A stretch of DNA of 64,000 nucleotides from assembly GCF_003584135.1 (NCBI RefSeq), contig NZ_QXFI01000009.1, positions 131,501 to 195,500 on the forward strand, written 5' to 3'. Of the stretch, positions 60,780-64,000 are shown piece by piece; positions within the stretch are counted from its first letter, which is position 1; each line of letters begins with the position of its first letter. Position numbers and translations under genes: made by a program. The DNA is from Flagellimonas pelagia. Lineage in GTDB: Bacteria > Bacteroidota > Bacteroidia > Flavobacteriales > Flavobacteriaceae. Under the pieces are notes generated by a model, which saw only the letters and a list, made by a program, of their open reading frames with translations, searched no databases and had not been told where the DNA came from.

Positions 60780-62942
60780 ATGAGGATTAGGGTTGTAACG
60801 AAACTTTTGTGCCTTTTTGGGTTACTTTTGTTGGGTTGCCAGGCAAAGGTAGAACAACCTGAGTTTTCACAATCCTCGCAAGGGCCCAATCCCATTTTAC
60901 CTGGCTATTTTGCGGATCCCACCATTAAAAAATTTGGCGACATTTATTACATCTATGCCACCACCGATAATGAAATGTTGGCATCGGGCGTACCCACGGT
61001 CTGGTACAGCAAGGACTTTAAAAATTGGTACAATTACACCATGGAAGTACCTTCCTTGGAATCGGTGAACCTGAGGAATTTTTGGGCACCTGATATCATT
61101 GAAGGTGCGGACGGGAAGTATTATCTGTACTTCGGAAATTGTCAGGCAAGTTGCAATATCTATGGATATGTTTCGGATACCCCAGTGGGGCCTTGGGAAA
61201 AGTTGAACGAAGACGATACCCCGGTAATAGCACATCATTATCCACGTGAAGGGTTTCCATCCTTGGACGTACAATTTTTTAAGGACGATGATGGTAAAAT
61301 TTATGGCTATTGGGGCACTTGGGTGCATTACAACGGGGGTTATGCCGTTGGGGAACTGGACACTTTGAGTATGGCCAAAATGTTCAATGCCAAAAACATT
61401 CCTTTGGAAGAGACCCCAGAACCTTTTGAGGCAGCTTACATGATGAAAAAGGGCAGTAAATACATTTTTATGTATTCCGGAGGGTCTTGCCATGATGAAA
61501 CCTATAATGTTCGGTATGCGTATTCCGATTCGCCTTATGGACCATTCGTGCCAGGCGAAAACAACCCCATTTTGGCCACCAATGCTGATGGAACTGTCCA
61601 TGGGCCGGGACATCATTCGGTTTTGGAAGAAAATGGGAACTATTACATCGTGTATCACAAGCATGATTATCCCATGACCAGGGGAGGATTGTCTCGTCAG
61701 GTCTGTGTTGATGAACTGATTTTTGAGAACGATTCCACCCTCAAAAAAGTGGAACCAGGAGCAAGCTCTATTTTAGCTGACATTTCTTCAGAAGTACCTA
61801 ATAATATCGCATTGGGTGTCAAGACATCGGCGTCATCAAGCTATCATGTGCAAACCAAGCAACTCGATTACGAATACAGTTCAGCCCATGCCACGGACGA
61901 CCACAATGCCACCCTCTGGAAGGCCGGTAACAATTCTTTTCCGCAAGATTTGACTGTGGATTTGGGTAAAGTAACCAACATTAAAAGGGTGATGACCCAA
62001 TTTGAATTTGCCGGGTATTATTATCAGTACAAATTGGAATATTCAAAAGATGGAAAATCATGGCAAGTATTTGCTGATCGGTCACAAAACAGAACCCCGG
62101 GTAGTCCCATGATCGATGATGGCGATGTAAATGGGCGTTATGTAAAATTGACCATTTTGGGAACCGAGAAAACAGGCTTGTTCGCTTCCGTTTGGAACAT
62201 TAAAGTGTACGACAGCTTGTTTGAGGTTCCATTGAAAACTGAAAGTAAACCATCCAATGAAGGCCCGGGTATAGCCAATCAGCATAAACAATTATTCGGG
62301 ATCGATGCCAAGGAAATCAACCAAAGTAATATTGACTCATTAAAGAACAGAGGGAGCCTGGGAGGATCGTTCATTAAAAAAGGAAACGTAAAACTTACGA
62401 TGGATGAAGAAGGAATCAAGGCCTTCAAATTTTCCGAAGGTGCCTTGGAATTAGATCAACCAGTCCCGAAACGTCTGGAATGGAACGGTGCCTTTACCGT
62501 GGCCACTTGGGTAAAGAATCCCGAAATTGAAAAAGAAGGGGAGTGCTTGGTTGCTTGGTGCGATAGGTTCCGATACGGTTTGGCGAACAGTTATAATGCC
62601 ATGCACTTCAACAGTGGGAATTATGGTTCCGCAGCCCATTTGGATGGGCATTTTGATATGGCATTTAACCAATTGCCGTCTGCTAATACTTGGCATTATT
62701 TGGTTTTGACCTTTGATGGGGTAGTGGAAAAAATGTATGTGGATGGGAAATTGGATAATTCCCAGATCATGGTTTTGGCCTCACAAGTAGAGAATGCCAA
62801 AATACGGATAGGAGCGTCTGATGTGGGAGAACACTTTTCTGGATATCTGGCTTCTTTAAAGATGTATGATTATGCTTTGGATTTGGACGAAATCACGGAT
62901 TTGATGAAAACGTCCGCCCCAAATTCTTTGATGGAAAAATAA
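60780..62942 (+). CDS. GH43 lipoprotein with F5/8-type C and LamG domains
   Basis: The 720-residue lipoprotein (signal LLLLGCQ, about Cys20) begins with a five-bladed GH43 domain (about 35-325). Asp in GYFADPTI is the base, Asp in PSLDVQFF the pKa modulator, and Glu in PEPFEAAYMM the acid. A discoidin/CBM32-like domain (about 340-480) and a LamG-type domain (about 515-715) follow. GH43 enzymes cut arabinofuranosides, xylosides or beta-1,3-galactosides; here an alpha-L-arabinofuranosidase or an exo-galactanase for arabinogalactan side chains would fit. It is anchored to the membrane and is the last gene of the rightward series, ending 12 bases from the convergent regulator gene. Confidence 0.88.
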   Translation: MRIRVVTKLLCLFGLLLLGCQAKVEQPEFSQSSQGPNPILPGYFADPTIKKFGDIYYIYATTDNEMLASGVPTVWYSKDFKNWYNYTMEVPSLESVNLRNFWAPDIIEGADGKYYLYFGNCQASCNIYGYVSDTPVGPWEKLNEDDTPVIAHHYPREGFPSLDVQFFKDDDGKIYGYWGTWVHYNGGYAVGELDTLSMAKMFNAKNIPLEETPEPFEAAYMMKKGSKYIFMYSGGSCHDETYNVRYAYSDSPYGPFVPGENNPILATNADGTVHGPGHHSVLEENGNYYIVYHKHDYPMTRGGLSRQVCVDELIFENDSTLKKVEPGASSILADISSEVPNNIALGVKTSASSSYHVQTKQLDYEYSSAHATDDHNATLWKAGNNSFPQDLTVDLGKVTNIKRVMTQFEFAGYYYQYKLEYSKDGKSWQVFADRSQNRTPGSPMIDDGDVNGRYVKLTILGTEKTGLFASVWNIKVYDSLFEVPLKTESKPSNEGPGIANQHKQLFGIDAKEINQSNIDSLKNRGSLGGSFIKKGNVKLTMDEEGIKAFKFSEGALELDQPVPKRLEWNGAFTVATWVKNPEIEKEGECLVAWCDRFRYGLANSYNAMHFNSGNYGSAAHLDGHFDMAFNQLPSANTWHYLVLTFDGVVEKMYVDGKLDNSQIMVLASQVENAKIRIGASDVGEHFSGYLASLKMYDYALDLDEITDLMKTSAPNSLMEK

Positions 62943-62954
62943 GGAGCTAATAAT

Positions 62955-63692
62955 TTAGATCTTAAAGTTGAAACCATCCTCTTCCACCTTTTTCTCATAT
63001 TTTTCCTTGTCGAAAATATAGAGATAAGCACCTTTTCTGGAAACGGTCATATCTTTTTCATCCAATTTTACCAGCACGTCCAAAGAGTTGATCTTGTTGA
63101 TGAAGTTCCGCTTGTCCAGTTTTTTGTCCAAAATGGATTCGTATAAATTCTGGAGTTGTCGCATGGTGAATTTTTCGGGCAGCAATTCAAATCCAATCGG
63201 ATTGGTCATAGCCTTGCGCCGGAGTCTTGCAATCGCTTTTTGAACCATTTCATCATGGTCAAATATCAGTTCCGGTGCATTCTTAAGTTCGATCCAACTG
63301 GCAGAATCGATTTGAATGCCGTCAAAATTATGGGCGTCCACATCGATTAAGGCGTAATAACAGACAGATATGGTGCGTTGCCCTGGATCACGGTCAACTT
63401 TACTGTAGGTGTAAAGTTGTTCCATATAGATATCACTGAGTCCGGTCAGGGTCTTCAAAACCCGCACAGCGGCTTGGTCAAGATTTTCGTTTTTCTTCAA
63501 AAACCCACCGATCAGGGACCATTTGCCTTTTTCAGGTTCAAAATTCCGTTTGATCAACAATATTTTTAGATCCTTTTTATCGAATCCAAAAATGATACAG
63601 TCCACCGCCAAAAGAACTTGGTCTTCTTTCTGATAATAATTGAGCTGTAAGTTGGCATTTTTGGCAACTTCCAAGTTGTCTGAAACTTTCAT
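62955..63692 (-). CDS. NUDIX-domain transcriptional regulator (AraR/NrtR type)
   Basis: The 245-residue protein has an N-terminal NUDIX fold (about residues 15-150) and a C-terminal winged helix (about 155-240, EKFTMRQLQNLYESIL and RKGAYLYIFD). The NUDIX box is degenerate: GGFLKKNENLDQAAVRVLKTL lacks the catalytic RExxEE residues, as expected for a sensor. In Bacteroides the AraR member binds L-arabinose and represses arabinose genes (family knowledge). ATG 63692 is used; a TTG at 63728 lies in the -7 element. Boxes AGTGT-N7-ACACT upstream of it and of susC are its likely binding sites. Confidence 0.87.
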   Translation of the reverse strand: MKVSDNLEVAKNANLQLNYYQKEDQVLLAVDCIIFGFDKKDLKILLIKRNFEPEKGKWSLIGGFLKKNENLDQAAVRVLKTLTGLSDIYMEQLYTYSKVDRDPGQRTISVCYYALIDVDAHNFDGIQIDSASWIELKNAPELIFDHDEMVQKAIARLRRKAMTNPIGFELLPEKFTMRQLQNLYESILDKKLDKRNFINKINSLDVLVKLDEKDMTVSRKGAYLYIFDKEKYEKKVEEDGFNFKI

Positions 63693-63725
63693 GAAATCTA
63701 AAATCTTAATTCTAAAATTATAAAA

Positions 63726-63754
63726 CAAATATAGAGGGTGGATTCCACAACAAA
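63726..63754 (-). promoter_or_regulatory. Promoter of the NUDIX regulator gene
   Basis: On the minus strand TTTG (63754-63751) and TATATTTG (63733-63726) are 17 bases apart. The -7 fits TAnnTTTG exactly and lies 33 bases before the ATG at 63692. Confidence 0.5.
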
Positions 63755-63761
63755 ATTTATA

Positions 63762-63778
63762 AGTGTTAGAAACACATT
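63762..63778. promoter_or_regulatory. NUDIX-regulator box 3
   Basis: AGTGT-TAGAAAC-ACATT; it also contains the perfect inverted repeat GTGTT-AGA-AACAC. It is immediately upstream of the -33 element of the regulator gene, consistent with autoregulation. Confidence 0.55.
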
Positions 63779-63825
63779 TTTTTAACGGAATGTTTGCATT
63801 TCCGAACTTTCTTTCCTTTATTTAT

Positions 63826-63842
63826 AGTGTTTAAAAGACACT
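63826..63842. promoter_or_regulatory. NUDIX-regulator box 4
   Basis: AGTGT-TTAAAAG-ACACT with perfect five-base arms; the best of the four boxes. It may also serve a rightward gene beyond the window edge. Confidence 0.6.
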
Positions 63843-63927
63843 TATAAAGAACGGTGCAGTAAATCTCCTAGATTCAACTAAATAGCTTGCGTTTGACCGA
63901 AACTGTGAAATTTTTTCCAATGCTGTC

Positions 63928-63935
63928 TAGTTTTG
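63928..63935 (+). promoter_or_regulatory. Candidate -7 element for a gene beyond the window
   Basis: TAGTTTTG fits TAnnTTTG exactly on the plus strand. No coding sequence starts before base 64000, so its gene, if any, lies outside. Confidence 0.35.
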
Positions 63936-64000
63936 TTTTTTTAGGTTGGGGGTTTTGTATCTAATCTTAAAAGAAAGTGGATTTAAAATATTGGTTTTTA

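Noticed and set aside
36547-62942. Collagen or gelatin as the main substrate
   Set aside because: Hydroxyproline genes alone would allow it, but collagen has no beta-L-arabinofuranose, and no collagenase-type gene is seen; plant or algal glycoproteins explain the glycosidases. It remains possible as a secondary substrate.

Overview
The window reads as a chromosomal stretch of a member of Bacteroidota, most likely a Flavobacteriaceae bacterium and plausibly a marine one. The indicators are a SusC/SusD pair, a FecI/FecR/TonB-receptor trio, a type IX secretion (CHU_C-like) sorting domain, lipoproteins with Cys at residue 19-29, almost no Shine-Dalgarno sequences, and repeated -7 elements of the Bacteroidota form TAnnTTTG, several only 4-6 bases before the start codon. 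No tRNA, rRNA, CRISPR array or intact insertion sequence is visible.

Left part (1-31 kb) is mostly core and housekeeping. After a gene-free stretch of degenerate flavobacterial repeats (1-431) come a small VOC-protein operon, argS with an M90-type peptidase, and an ECF sigma / FecR / TonB-receptor system facing a large acidic lipoprotein. ffh, a GrpB-like gene and folD follow, then several small enzymes, an HxlR regulator, a HerA-like ATPase, an exported RidA, a secreted C-type-lectin protein, queE, a lipoprotein metalloprotease, a methyltransferase, a YkgJ-type protein, a sterol desaturase-like protein, a NamZ-like protein, a LolE/FtsX-like permease, an M20 peptidase and a mutarotase. From 30 to 35 kb lies a glyoxylate-shunt module: a RamB/ScfR-type regulator divergent from malate synthase and isocitrate lyase, with an array of palindromic operators between them.

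Right part (36.3-63.9 kb) is one coherent accessory locus and the most interesting element. It combines susC/susD, a GH97 glycosidase, a GH127/GH146-type beta-L-arabinofuranosidase, a GH43, a DUF5695 protein, three secreted peptidases (M61, S9, DUF885), and a complete four-enzyme trans-4-hydroxy-L-proline pathway (epimerase, D-hydroxyproline dehydrogenase, pyrroline-hydroxycarboxylate deaminase, alpha-ketoglutarate semialdehyde dehydrogenase). The locus has two regulators, AraC type and NUDIX/AraR type. I infer that it takes apart arabinosylated hydroxyproline-rich glycoproteins (extensin-like plant or green-algal wall proteins): sugars are removed, the polypeptide is cut, and the hydroxyproline is burned to 2-oxoglutarate.

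Two sets of repeated operators support joint control. A 21-bp-spaced direct repeat built on GGnnAATATAGTAT lies upstream of susC, the hydroxyproline operon and the S9 peptidase, each time about 28 bp from a -7 element. A second motif, AGTGT-N7-ACACT, occurs twice before susC and twice before the NUDIX regulator. All functions are assigned by reading the translated sequences; no database search was run.
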